Notes: a model not told the origin generated them from the sequence alone. Positions 1-7,325 are shown, numbered from the stretch's first letter. The stretch: DNA of 64,000 bases from Flavobacterium indicum GPTSA100-9 = DSM 17447 (GCF_000455605.1 NC_017025.1:2294001-2358000); one strand, 5' to 3'. Numbers and translations are program-made.

Positions 1-174
1 TTCTTTTTCTTCTGGTGCATTATCAATTTGATCAAATGATTTTGCTTCAGATAAACCAGCATCAGCTAATACTTTAGTGATTGCAGCAGTTAACGTAGTT
101 TTCCCGTGGTCTACGTGTCCGATAGTACCAATATTTAAATGGGGCTTCGAACGATCAAATGTTTCTTTTGCCAT
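1..174 (-). CDS. tuf: Elongation factor Tu, N-terminal fragment
   Basis: This is the 5' end of tuf, cut by the window edge; 58 codons are visible. The protein begins [20 protein letters not shown] and continues into the P-loop [11 protein letters not shown] that binds GTP. EF-Tu delivers aminoacyl-tRNA to the ribosome. It follows three tRNA genes on the same strand, the usual Bacteroidetes arrangement, and is probably transcribed with them from the promoter upstream of tRNA-Thr(TGT). Identity is essentially certain; the rest of the gene lies outside the window. Confidence 0.97.
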   Translation of the reverse strand, partial: MAKETFDRSKPHLNIGTIGHVDHGKTTLTAAITKVLADAGLSEAKSFDQIDNAPEEKE

Positions 175-232
175 GATTTTAAAATTTTAATCTTAGTTAT
201 ATATTAGTGTTCAAAAAATTATTTCAAACTTG

Positions 233-304
233 AGCCAATGACGGGATTTGAACCCGTGACCTCTTCCTTACCAAGGAAGCACTCTACCCCTGAGCTACAC
301 CGGC
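233..304 (-). tRNA. tRNA-Thr (anticodon GGT)
   Basis: The minus strand folds as a full cloverleaf of 72 nt. The acceptor stem GCCGGTG pairs with CATTGGC using two G-T pairs. The anticodon stem CTTCC/GGAAG encloses loop TTGGTAA, and the T arm contains GGTTCAAATCC. The anticodon GGT reads threonine codons ACC and ACT. The 3' CCA is not encoded. It lies 58 bp upstream of tuf. Confidence 0.97.
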
Positions 305-375
305 TAGTGTAAATCAGAAGTTAGAATTCAAAATTCAGAAATCTCTAAATTTCTTTTTCTAAATTCTTAAAATTG

Positions 376-456
376 TGGGGAGAGCAGGATTCGAACCTGC
401 GAAGGTTTCCCAGCAGATTTACAGTCTGCCCTCGTTGGCCGCTTGAGTATCTCCCC
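376..456 (-). tRNA. tRNA-Tyr (anticodon GTA)
   Basis: An 81-nt class II tRNA with a long variable arm. The acceptor GGGGAGA pairs with TCTCCCC. The anticodon stem GCAGA/TCTGC carries loop CTGTAAA, giving anticodon GTA. The T loop contains GGTTCGAATCC. The 3' CCA is not encoded. It is the middle gene of the three-tRNA cluster before tuf. Confidence 0.97.
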
Positions 457-485
457 GCCTTAATTTTATTTTCAATATTTCAAAG

Positions 486-559
486 AGCCGATGGAGGGAC
501 TCGAACCCACGACCTGCTGATTACAAATCAGCTGCTCTAGCCAGCTGAGCTACACCGGC
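486..559 (-). tRNA. tRNA-Thr (anticodon TGT)
   Basis: A 74-nt cloverleaf on the minus strand. The acceptor GCCGGTG pairs with CATCGGC. The anticodon stem GCTGA/TCAGC carries loop TTTGTAA, giving anticodon TGT, which reads ACA and probably ACG. The T arm contains GGTTCGAGTCC. It is the first tRNA of the tRNA-tuf transcript and begins only six bases after the T-tract of the hpf terminator. Confidence 0.97.
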
Positions 560-564
560 AACTA

Positions 565-593
565 TAAAAAAAGTCCGCTATTTCTAACGGACT
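565..593 (-). terminator. Terminator of hpf, overlapping the tRNA-tuf promoter start region
   Basis: On the minus strand AGTCCG (593-588) pairs with CGGACT (577-572) across a 10-nt loop and is followed by seven T. It lies downstream of hpf. The -7 box of the tRNA promoter ends at 595, so transcripts starting there would begin inside the 5' arm and could not form the complete hairpin. Confidence 0.8.
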
Positions 594-594
594 G

Positions 595-623
595 CAAATG
601 TATGGATTTTATTTATTAATCAA
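595..623 (-). promoter_or_regulatory. Promoter of the tRNA-Thr/Tyr/Thr-tuf transcript
   Basis: On the minus strand TTG (623-621), an 18-nt spacer and TACATTTG (602-595) match the Flavobacteriaceae consensus TTG-N17-23-TAnnTTTG. The expected start is about four nucleotides downstream, inside the hpf terminator, and upstream of the first tRNA. Confidence 0.75.
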
Positions 624-647
624 AACTTTTTTAAACTTTTTTTTCAA

Positions 648-950
648 TTAACTATGTGCCCTAACTTTTTCTTTACGTTTTACCAACACTCTTTCTAATG
701 ATTCGGCAGCTAAATCAGTGGCTTCCTCAAATGATTTACCGATTTTTTTAACCATAAATTCATCACCAGGAACATTTATTTTTAATTCTACTATTTTATT
801 TTCTTTATCACTTGTGTTTTCTACTTTTAAAAACACATCCGACGCTACTACTTTATCATAAAATTTTTCCAATTTAGTTAATCTTTCTTCAATAAAACTC
901 ACTAATTTTTTGTCAACATTAAAATTAACAGCATGAACATTAACTTTCAT
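648..950 (-). CDS. hpf: Ribosome hibernation-promoting factor (short form)
   Basis: A 100-residue protein of the HPF/YfiA/RaiA family, starting MKVNVHAVNFNVDKKLVSFI and having the family's beta-alpha-beta-beta-beta-alpha layout with a basic C-terminus (RVLVKRKEKVRAHS). These proteins bind the 30S decoding site in stationary phase and block translation. The length fits the short form, without the C-terminal dimerisation domain of long HPF. It lies 31 bp after xerC on the same strand, so the two may be co-transcribed, and it ends in a clear terminator before the tRNA cluster. Family assignment is firm; whether it makes 100S dimers here is not shown. Confidence 0.92.
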   Translation of the reverse strand: MKVNVHAVNFNVDKKLVSFIEERLTKLEKFYDKVVASDVFLKVENTSDKENKIVELKINVPGDEFMVKKIGKSFEEATDLAAESLERVLVKRKEKVRAHS

Positions 951-981
951 ATTTTTTTAGGTTTTAAAAATTAAACAATCA

Positions 982-1875
982 CTACTTGCTTCTCGGATGG
1001 GCGTCTTGATATATTTTTTTTAATTCAGACAAGCTACTATGAGTATAAATCTGAGTTGACGACAAACTTGCGTGACCAAGTAGTTCTTTTACAGAATTTA
1101 AATCAGCACCATTATTCAACAAATGTGTTGCAAATGTATGCCTAAGAACGTGAGGGCTTTTTTTTACCTTTTCTGATACACTACTAAAGTAATCATTTAT
1201 CAAACGATAAACAAATGTTTCACTTATTTTATTTCCTTTTTTTGACAAAATTAACAAATCAACCTCTTTGACTTCCTCAAGTTTCTCTCTTTTAGACATA
1301 TACAACTTTAACAATTCAATAGTTGAAGTAAGCAACGGAACAATCCTTTCTTTATTTCTCTTTCCAAGCACTTTGATGGTTTTTGAAAAAAAATCAACGG
1401 AACTATTTTTAAGCAGAATTAATTCCGCTCTTCGTATACCAGTTGTGTAAAACAACTCAACAATCAATCGATTTCTGACCGATTCAAAATCATCATCCAA
1501 AAAATACACATCAAATAATTGGTCAATTTCATTTTCAGAAAAAGGAATTTGTATTTTTTTAGCCACTTTTAAAGATTTATGTTTTAAAAAAGGATTTTCA
1601 TGAATCTGTCTTGTTTTAAGCAAAAATTTATAAAACGATTTTAAAGAAGATATTTTTCTATTAATTGAAGTAGCCAATAAACCAGAATCAGACAAAAAAA
1701 CAATCCATGAACGAATTTGAGTATATTTTACTTTTTCAAGAGAACATTCAGAATCAAAATCATTCAAAAAAGATTCAAAAAGTAAAACATCATCACTATA
1801 TGCTTTTAATGTATGTTTAGAATATTTTTTTTCTTTTTCTAAATAATCACAATAGGCTTGAAAATTTGTACGCAT
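982..1875 (-). CDS. xerC: Tyrosine recombinase XerC-like
   Basis: A 297-residue tyrosine recombinase. An N-terminal SAM-like core-binding domain (about 1-85) starts with YCDYLEKEKKYSKHTLKAY. The catalytic domain carries the first Arg in TTGIRRAELILL, then HVLRHTFATHLL (His-x-x-Arg), LLGHASLSSTQIYTH with the second His and the nucleophilic Tyr. XerC/D enzymes resolve chromosome dimers at dif. The position between rpsU and hpf is the conserved Bacteroidetes location and argues for the housekeeping enzyme, not a mobile-element integrase. The ATG follows directly on the T-tract of the rpsU terminator, with no Shine-Dalgarno. XerC versus XerD cannot be settled by reading alone. Confidence 0.9.
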   Translation of the reverse strand: MRTNFQAYCDYLEKEKKYSKHTLKAYSDDVLLFESFLNDFDSECSLEKVKYTQIRSWIVFLSDSGLLATSINRKISSLKSFYKFLLKTRQIHENPFLKHKSLKVAKKIQIPFSENEIDQLFDVYFLDDDFESVRNRLIVELFYTTGIRRAELILLKNSSVDFFSKTIKVLGKRNKERIVPLLTSTIELLKLYMSKREKLEEVKEVDLLILSKKGNKISETFVYRLINDYFSSVSEKVKKSPHVLRHTFATHLLNNGADLNSVKELLGHASLSSTQIYTHSSLSELKKIYQDAHPRSK

Positions 1876-1922
1876 AAAAAAACCGTTAGAGACAAATTTA
1901 CAAAATGTCTACTAACGGTTTT
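1876..1922 (-). terminator. Terminator of rpsU, abutting the xerC start codon
   Basis: On the minus strand AAACCGTTAG pairs with CTAACGGTTT, with an inner AGACA/TGTCT stem, followed by seven T that run straight into the xerC ATG. The loop holds TAAATTTG, a match to the -7 box, but no TTG at a suitable distance was found. Confidence 0.82.
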
Positions 1923-1944
1923 ATATTTTATTCAAAAAAAAGAA

Positions 1945-2139
1945 CTATCCTTCGAAAGAATCTCTTAATTTTTGGATGTACTGTGCTTTTTGAATTTCAG
2001 CTCTTCTCGTAACTGACGGTTTAGTGAACGCTTGACGTGCTCTTAACTGACGAACAGTTCCAGTTTTGTCAAATTTTCTTTTATAGCGCTTTAATGCTCT
2101 ATCGATATTTTCTCCGTCTTTAATTGGTATAATTAACAT
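1945..2139 (-). CDS. rpsU: 30S ribosomal protein bS21
   Basis: A 64-residue basic protein starting MLIIPIKDGENIDRALKRYK, with FDKTGTVRQLRARQAFTKPS following; this is bS21. It binds the 30S platform near the 3' end of 16S rRNA. In Flavobacterium ribosomes it has been reported to help hide the anti-Shine-Dalgarno sequence. It is preceded by a full consensus promoter and by an exceptionally strong Shine-Dalgarno sequence, otherwise rare in this window. A terminator follows the gene, so it is expressed largely as its own unit. The start is fixed by the Shine-Dalgarno spacing of eight bases. Confidence 0.96.
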   Translation of the reverse strand: MLIIPIKDGENIDRALKRYKRKFDKTGTVRQLRARQAFTKPSVTRRAEIQKAQYIQKLRDSFEG

Positions 2140-2147
2140 AATCTAGA

Positions 2148-2155
2148 CACCTCCT
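2148..2155 (-). promoter_or_regulatory. Strong Shine-Dalgarno sequence of rpsU
   Basis: The minus strand reads AGGAGGTG, with GAG just before it, eight bases upstream of the rpsU ATG. It is a near-perfect complement of the 16S rRNA tail. It stands out because the other genes in the window have A/T-rich leaders without such a site. It fits the published idea that bS21 controls its own translation in Flavobacterium. Confidence 0.85.
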
Positions 2156-2169
2156 CTCTTTTACGGGTG

Positions 2170-2198
2170 CAAAAGTATGAATTATTTTTTACAATCAA
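2170..2198 (-). promoter_or_regulatory. Promoter of rpsU
   Basis: On the minus strand TTG (2198-2196), an 18-nt spacer and TACTTTTG (2177-2170) match TTG-N17-23-TAnnTTTG. The expected leader is about 27 nt and contains the strong Shine-Dalgarno. Confidence 0.78.
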
Positions 2199-2260
2199 AG
2201 TTTTTTTTATAATAAAAGACAATAATTTAAATTTACTTTTACTTTTTTCTTTTCCAAGAA

Positions 2261-3427
2261 TTACACAGCTGGTTTGTAGTCTTTATTATCAATAATCATT
2301 TTAGACAGAATTTCTTTTAAAATTTCTGATGTTCCACCTCCAATTGGCCCTAAGCGACTATCTCGTAATAAACGAGCCAATGGATATTCTTCCATATAAC
2401 CGTAGCCTCCTAACATTTGCAAACAATCATAAATAGCTTGATCGGCAACTTTTGTCGACTTCAATTTTGCCATAGTAGCCTCTTTAACTACATATTCCCC
2501 CTTATCTAAACGAGCCACAGCAGCATAATTAAATATTTTACAATGTTCAATTTCTGTAGCATGCTCTACCATTGTGTGTCTTAATGCTTGAAATTTATTG
2601 ATAGTCGTACCAAAAGCTTCACGTTGCGACATGTACTCTATTGTATAATCTAATGCATATTCTGCTCTTGCATGAGCATTAATTGCCATAATTAAACGTT
2701 CTAAAGCAAAATGTTGCATAATATAATGAAACCCTTTACCTTCCTCTCCCATTAAATTTTCAAGAGGTATTTCCACATTATCAAAAGAAATTTCAGCCGT
2801 ATCAGAAGCTCTCCAACCTAACTTATCTAATTTAGTTGCGGAAATTCCAGGTGTATTGGTATCTACTAAGAATATAGAAATTCCTTTATTACCTAACTCT
2901 GGAGCAGTTTTAGCCGCTACAACATAATAGTCTGCATAAACACCATTTGTAATGAATGTTTTAGAACCATTAATCACGTAATTATCCCCATTCTTAACTG
3001 CATTAGTTCGCATACCTGCCACATCACTTCCACCAAATGGTTCAGTAATACATAGAGCGCCAATTTTTTCTCCAGCTATACTTGGCGCTAAGTATTCCTG
3101 TTTAATTCTTTCATCACCTTCAGCATTTAAGTGTGTCATAGCTAAATAAGAATGTGCCCACATTGCCGCCGCAAAACCTGCCGATTTTATTTTTTGAAGT
3201 TCTTCTAAAAACACTACAGTATAAAACAAATCTAAATTCATTCCACCATAAGCCTCGGGATATCTGATACCAAAAAATCCCATCTCACCAAACTTCTTCC
3301 AAATAAAACGTTCAATGGTACCTGTTTTTTCCCATTTTTCAATATGTGGAACAACTTCTTTGTGCAAAAAATCTCTTAAGCTTTTTCTGAATAATTCATG
3401 TTCTTCAGTAAAATATAATGAACTCAT
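2261..3427 (-). CDS. Acyl-CoA dehydrogenase
   Basis: A 388-residue flavoenzyme with the normal length and order of the family: an N-terminal helical domain (1-120), a middle beta domain with ALCITEPFGGSDVAGMRT (about 133-150) and TFITNGVYADYYVVAAKT, and a C-terminal helical domain. The C-terminal signature is QMLGGYGYMEEYPLARLLRD followed by GPIGGGTSEILKEIL. Such enzymes oxidise acyl-CoA thioesters to trans-2-enoyl-CoA and pass electrons to ETF. The substrate chain length cannot be read here. A consensus promoter lies inside the 3' end of the upstream helix-hairpin-helix gene, so it is probably transcribed separately. No terminator was recognised downstream. Confidence 0.93.
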   Translation of the reverse strand: MSSLYFTEEHELFRKSLRDFLHKEVVPHIEKWEKTGTIERFIWKKFGEMGFFGIRYPEAYGGMNLDLFYTVVFLEELQKIKSAGFAAAMWAHSYLAMTHLNAEGDERIKQEYLAPSIAGEKIGALCITEPFGGSDVAGMRTNAVKNGDNYVINGSKTFITNGVYADYYVVAAKTAPELGNKGISIFLVDTNTPGISATKLDKLGWRASDTAEISFDNVEIPLENLMGEEGKGFHYIMQHFALERLIMAINAHARAEYALDYTIEYMSQREAFGTTINKFQALRHTMVEHATEIEHCKIFNYAAVARLDKGEYVVKEATMAKLKSTKVADQAIYDCLQMLGGYGYMEEYPLARLLRDSRLGPIGGGTSEILKEILSKMIIDNKDYKPAV

Positions 3428-3451
3428 AAAGTAATTTATTTGGTTATTTTT

Positions 3452-4342
3452 TTAGAATTCCAAATATAAGGCTATTATTTTTAATTTTTCAACGGGAAAT
3501 TGCTTAATTTTTGTTAAATCTTCAAAATTTTTAATTCCGTCATTCATACTTCTATAAGTCACAATATTCTTTGCTATAGTATAATTAAAATAGGGGAATT
3601 GAGCCAACTCTTTTATAGTACAATCATTGATTTTAATTTTTTTCAATCCAACATTAGATTTGACATAAAATTTTTTATTTAAGTCGGTAATTGCATCAGG
3701 AGAGATTCCCCAAATAAAGCCAATTTGTTCAATTGAAACAAAAGCACCAAATTTTTCTTTTTCATCGAGAATTTTTTGAGCCATTCTTTCACCTATCATG
3801 TAAACCGATTCCAAATCTTCTTTTGTTGCCAAATTAATATCTTTAACAACTATTTTCTTTTCTACAAAAGAAGGATTCGATTGATAATTTTTGTACAGGT
3901 TATTTTTTTTATTTTGTGTTACCCAATCAGGAAATTTAAAAAAAGGAGCATATTTTTTCATCCAGTAATTAGATACCCCCGTTAATTTCTGAAATTCTTC
4001 TGGAGAATTAACATACTTATTTTGAGCCCTAAATTTATGCAGTTTATCAATTTGACTTAAAGTTAATCCATATTTATAACCTTTATAATCTGAAATAAAA
4101 TTGGGATTAAACGGATAAATCTTCCCTTGTTCTTCTAATTGAACAATTTTTAAACTATCTATTTGTTTTTGTGTTTGCAACCATGCAATTTCTTCTTTAG
4201 AAATTGAAATTCCACTCTGTTGATTAATATTCTTAAAATAAAATAGTAATCCTTGTGCAAAAATTATTAAAACAATTAAGATTACTATTCCTAAGTGATG
4301 ACCTTTTGAAAATTTTATATAATTAAATATTTTTACAGACAT
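3452..4342 (-). CDS. Helix-hairpin-helix domain protein, membrane-anchored
   Basis: About 296 residues when started at MSVKIFNYIKFSKGHHLGI, one base after the PspC-like stop codon; an upstream ATG would add MICS and overlap that gene. An N-terminal transmembrane segment (about residues 15-35) is followed by three ComEA/T2SK-like helix-hairpin-helix segments: around LTLSQIDKLHKFRAQNKYVN, DINLATKEDLESVYMIGERM and INDCTIKELAQFPYFNYTIA. Such motifs bind DNA non-specifically. Related flavobacterial proteins are annotated only as helix-hairpin-helix proteins; a role in DNA uptake is possible but unproven. It is the last gene of the DUF2851-PspC-HHH operon. Confidence 0.8.
   Translation of the reverse strand: MSVKIFNYIKFSKGHHLGIVILIVLIIFAQGLLFYFKNINQQSGISISKEEIAWLQTQKQIDSLKIVQLEEQGKIYPFNPNFISDYKGYKYGLTLSQIDKLHKFRAQNKYVNSPEEFQKLTGVSNYWMKKYAPFFKFPDWVTQNKKNNLYKNYQSNPSFVEKKIVVKDINLATKEDLESVYMIGERMAQKILDEKEKFGAFVSIEQIGFIWGISPDAITDLNKKFYVKSNVGLKKIKINDCTIKELAQFPYFNYTIAKNIVTYRSMNDGIKNFEDLTKIKQFPVEKLKIIALYLEF
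3461..3492 (-). promoter_or_regulatory. Promoter of the acyl-CoA dehydrogenase gene
   Basis: On the minus strand TTG (3492-3490), a 21-nt spacer and TATATTTG (3468-3461) match the consensus. The site lies within the last codons of the helix-hairpin-helix gene, 34 bases before the dehydrogenase start. Confidence 0.7.
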
Positions 4343-4343
4343 A

Positions 4344-4562
4344 CTACAAATCAAATACAGAACTACGCTTAGTATAAACCATATCTTTCAATTTTAACAA
4401 AAATGCTAAAGTTAAATAAAGTCCAAAACCTAAGCCAACGGTTATAAAAGAGATATATACAAAAAACAAGCGTACTTGTGTTGCTCTCATTCCAAGACGA
4501 TCAGCTAAACGTGAAGCAACAAAAAATCCGTGTTTTTCAAAAAAATGTAAAATTTTATACAT
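4344..4562 (-). CDS. PspC-domain-like small membrane protein
   Basis: Seventy-two residues when started at MYKILHFFEKHGFFVASRLA. The open frame extends 24 codons further but would then overlap the DUF2851 stop. Features are an amphipathic N-terminal segment, then ADRLGMRATQVRLFFVYISF and a transmembrane helix (about 34-58, VYISFITVGLGFGLYLTLAF), the layout of PspC. PspC proteins relate to the envelope-stress phage-shock response. It sits between DUF2851 and the helix-hairpin-helix gene with gaps of 29 and 1 bases, clearly one operon. Whether it acts in a phage-shock response here is unknown. Confidence 0.75.
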   Translation of the reverse strand: MYKILHFFEKHGFFVASRLADRLGMRATQVRLFFVYISFITVGLGFGLYLTLAFLLKLKDMVYTKRSSVFDL

Positions 4563-4591
4563 GATTTTTCTTATATTTTTTATAAAGATAC

Positions 4592-5860
4592 TTACTTTTT
4601 TAAAATATGCAAGCCTATAGCACATTGCAAGCATTTATTTTGATTACAATATTCATTTTTTAATTGCAATACTGCCTGAGAATCATAACAGTTTGCTAGA
4701 TTTATATTAAAATATTGAAATTTATCTACTATTGAATTTTTTTCTAAATCCATTAGTTTTAGCCATTCTAACAATTCCTCAAAAGAAAAATTACCTCTTT
4801 CTTTTTCATAACAAAATCGAAATGGAATAATAGTATTTACAACTACTAAATTAGTAAAATTTGAAGATATTTTTTTAATTTTATGTGAATTAGATTTACA
4901 AAAATTATAATGCGAATTCCAATAAATTGAAGGAGCTATTTTAAATATATTTTGAATGTCCTCTAACTTTTTAAAAGTAATTATAGAATCAAAAACCGAA
5001 TTATTATAAAAAAGAAACTGGGCTAATTGTGCTAATCGTATTGTTGGAAAATTATCAGGCCTATGTTTAAAAAAAGAAACTTCAATTCCGTTTAACTCCG
5101 TTAATTGATATTTTAGCTTATAATATTCCCATTTATTTTTCAGATTACTAAAATAAAAATCATCACAATTGGATTGCAACAAATTCAAGCACCCAAAAAA
5201 TAATGCTTCAAGATTTTCAACTTCTCCCCTTTCTTTTCTTATTATAGTAAATCCAATATTTCTTGCCATGGACAGAAAAGCATTTCCATTAGTATTTAAA
5301 CCGAAATTTTTAGCTAAAAATTCAAAAAAAACTTGTTCCCAATCAAACGACGTCTCTTTTAACCGCACTAAAATTTCATTTGCTTTTCGTTCTAATCGTT
5401 CTAAAATTAATTTTTCTTTAAAATTGTCCCAAATAAAAGTATCAACTTCAGTGATTTGATTTTCACATTTTATCCAAGATTTGGGCTTTAAAAGATTTTT
5501 GTATTTAATTAACTCCTCTTGATTGATATAGTTATTTAATTCTAAAGTTGGAATTTCAGTATTATCTTTTCTAAAAACAGGCGTATCATGTTCCCATACA
5601 ACATGTAAAATAACATTATCGTATGCGTTATCTTTTTCATGATGGTGCAAATACCAATCAGATGATTTTACATGAATTTCGATATTTCCTGCCCAAATTT
5701 GTTGATCAATACGGATTTGTGCATTAAAAACATCTGGCCCAGCTAATTGTAGATATTGACCAAAATTTAGAATTTCTAAATTTTCTTTTTGATGAGTTTG
5801 TAATTGGGTAAATGGTAATTTCTTATTTACCCACAAATAGTGTAGATAATCTTCATTCAT
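4592..5860 (-). CDS. DUF2851 family protein
   Basis: A 422-residue protein beginning MNEDYLHYLWVNKKLPFTQL, recognised as DUF2851, a family widespread in Bacteroidetes with no established function. The N-terminal half carries FNAQIRIDQQIWAGNIEIHV and SSDWYLHHHEKDNAYDNVIL, reminiscent of nuclease-fold cores (Asp, Gln/Glu, His-rich loop), but a nuclease activity is only a guess. The C-terminus has a Cys cluster, with C-x3-C-x4-C-x2-C spacing around NCYDSQ and CNQNKCLQCAIG, that could bind a metal. It heads an operon with the PspC-like and helix-hairpin-helix genes. Confidence 0.8.
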   Translation of the reverse strand: MNEDYLHYLWVNKKLPFTQLQTHQKENLEILNFGQYLQLAGPDVFNAQIRIDQQIWAGNIEIHVKSSDWYLHHHEKDNAYDNVILHVVWEHDTPVFRKDNTEIPTLELNNYINQEELIKYKNLLKPKSWIKCENQITEVDTFIWDNFKEKLILERLERKANEILVRLKETSFDWEQVFFEFLAKNFGLNTNGNAFLSMARNIGFTIIRKERGEVENLEALFFGCLNLLQSNCDDFYFSNLKNKWEYYKLKYQLTELNGIEVSFFKHRPDNFPTIRLAQLAQFLFYNNSVFDSIITFKKLEDIQNIFKIAPSIYWNSHYNFCKSNSHKIKKISSNFTNLVVVNTIIPFRFCYEKERGNFSFEELLEWLKLMDLEKNSIVDKFQYFNINLANCYDSQAVLQLKNEYCNQNKCLQCAIGLHILKK

Positions 5861-5898
5861 GGCATGTAAATTTTTATTGGCTTATACTATATTATTTA

Positions 5899-5935
5899 CA
5901 AATATAAAAAAAGTTGGCAATCTAATGACTACCAA
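5899..5935 (-). promoter_or_regulatory. Likely promoter of the DUF2851 operon, fused to the preceding terminator
   Basis: On the minus strand TATATTTG (5906-5899) lies directly after the T-tract of the preceding terminator. A TTG is present at 5935-5933 inside that hairpin, but the 26-nt spacing is longer than usual. Confidence 0.5.
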
Positions 5936-5939
5936 CTTA
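5905..5939 (-). terminator. Terminator of the CBS-domain PLP enzyme gene
   Basis: On the minus strand AAGTTGG pairs with CCAACTT across a 14-nt loop and is followed by a T-tract. It lies 25 bases after the stop codon. Confidence 0.82.
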
Positions 5940-5963
5940 AATTTATTTAACGTAAAATCTTTA

Positions 5964-7325
5964 TTAATTAATAGAACTAATAATATCGTGTTTTGTAATG
6001 ATATGGAATTTACCATTTTCTAATTCTACTAGAACCGCTTGATTGTCTTTACTAATTAATTTAGAAACTTCTTCTATTGGGGCAGTAGCTTTCACAATAG
6101 GATATGGTTTACCCATTACTTCTTTTATAGGTAAATCAGCGATATCTTTATTTTCAAAATAACTTCTAAATAAATCAGATTCATCAACACTACCAACAAA
6201 TCCGGTGGTATCAATAACTGGAATTTGAGAAATTTTATATTTTTTTAATCGTTCTATAGCATGTGAAACTAATTCTTCTGTACGAACAATAACTAATGGT
6301 TTATCTTTATGATCTTTAATCAAATCTTCAGCTTTAGTGATTTCTTCATCTAAGAAACCTCGCTCACGCATCCAATCGTCATTAAACATTTTACCAACGT
6401 ATCTACTTCCTGAGTCATGGAATAAAACCACCACTACATCATCCGGTCCAAAATGTTCTTTTAATTGTAGCACACCTTTAATAGCAGCACCTGCAGAATT
6501 ACCAACAAATATACCTTCTTCCAATGCTAGTTTTCTTGTAAAAACAGCAGCATCTTTATCAGTTACTTTAGTAAAACCATCAATTAATGAAAAATCGACA
6601 TTTTTAGGTAAAATATCTTCGCCAATACCTTCTGTAATGTACGAGTAAATTTCATTTTCATCAAAAATTCCCGTTTCATGATATTTTTTAAAAACAGAAC
6701 CGTAAGTATCAATACCCCAACATTTTACATTTGGATTTTTTTCTTTTAAGTATTTTGCTACTCCAGAAATAGTACCACCTGTACCAACACCAACAACAAA
6801 ATGTGTAATTTTACCTTCCGTTTGTTCCCAAATTTCCGGACCTGTTTGCTCATAATGTGCTGTTGCATTACTTGGATTATCATACTGATTTACATACCAA
6901 GCATTTGGTGTTTCTTCAGCCAAACGCTTTGAAACAGAATAATAAGACCGTGGATCTGTTGGTTCAACATCCGTAGGACAAACCACTACTTTAGCTCCTA
7001 CAGCTCTTAAAATATCCATTTTTTCTTTAGACTGTTTATCTGAAATTACACAAATAAGTTTGTATCCTTTTACAATAGCTGCTAATGCTAAACCCATTCC
7101 AGTATTTCCAGAAGTTCCTTCAATAATAGTTCCTCCAGGTTTTAAACGACCATCTGCTTCAGCATCTTCTATCATTTTAACTGCCATTCTGTCTTTAACA
7201 GAATTTCCAGGATTAAAAGTTTCTACTTTTGCTAAAACAAGACAATCAAGTCCTTCAGTAATTTTATTTAATTTTACTAATGGAGTATTTCCAATAGTTT
7301 CTAAGATATTTTTTGCGTATTTCAT
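5964..7325 (-). CDS. Cystathionine beta-synthase-like PLP enzyme with CBS-domain pair
   Basis: A 453-residue two-part enzyme. Residues 1-320 are a fold type II PLP catalytic domain: NTPLVKLNKI, the PLP lysine in NPGNSVKDRMAV, the phosphate loop EGTSGNTGMGLAL, and the [17 protein letters not shown] glycine loop. Residues about 335-453 form a tandem CBS regulatory domain. The layout matches cystathionine beta-synthase or O-acetylserine sulfhydrylase with a regulatory tail; reading alone does not separate these activities. A paralogue without the CBS pair lies at 26138-27178. A -7 match TACCTTTG lies at 7372-7379 upstream, and the gene ends in its own terminator. Confidence 0.88.
   Translation of the reverse strand: MKYAKNILETIGNTPLVKLNKITEGLDCLVLAKVETFNPGNSVKDRMAVKMIEDAEADGRLKPGGTIIEGTSGNTGMGLALAAIVKGYKLICVISDKQSKEKMDILRAVGAKVVVCPTDVEPTDPRSYYSVSKRLAEETPNAWYVNQYDNPSNATAHYEQTGPEIWEQTEGKITHFVVGVGTGGTISGVAKYLKEKNPNVKCWGIDTYGSVFKKYHETGIFDENEIYSYITEGIGEDILPKNVDFSLIDGFTKVTDKDAAVFTRKLALEEGIFVGNSAGAAIKGVLQLKEHFGPDDVVVVLFHDSGSRYVGKMFNDDWMRERGFLDEEITKAEDLIKDHKDKPLVIVRTEELVSHAIERLKKYKISQIPVIDTTGFVGSVDESDLFRSYFENKDIADLPIKEVMGKPYPIVKATAPIEEVSKLISKDNQAVLVELENGKFHIITKHDIISSIN

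Noticed and set aside
982..1875. Tyrosine recombinase as a sign of an integrated element next to tRNA genes
   Set aside because: It sits between rpsU and hpf in the conserved housekeeping position. No attachment-site repeats, cargo or other mobility genes are present.
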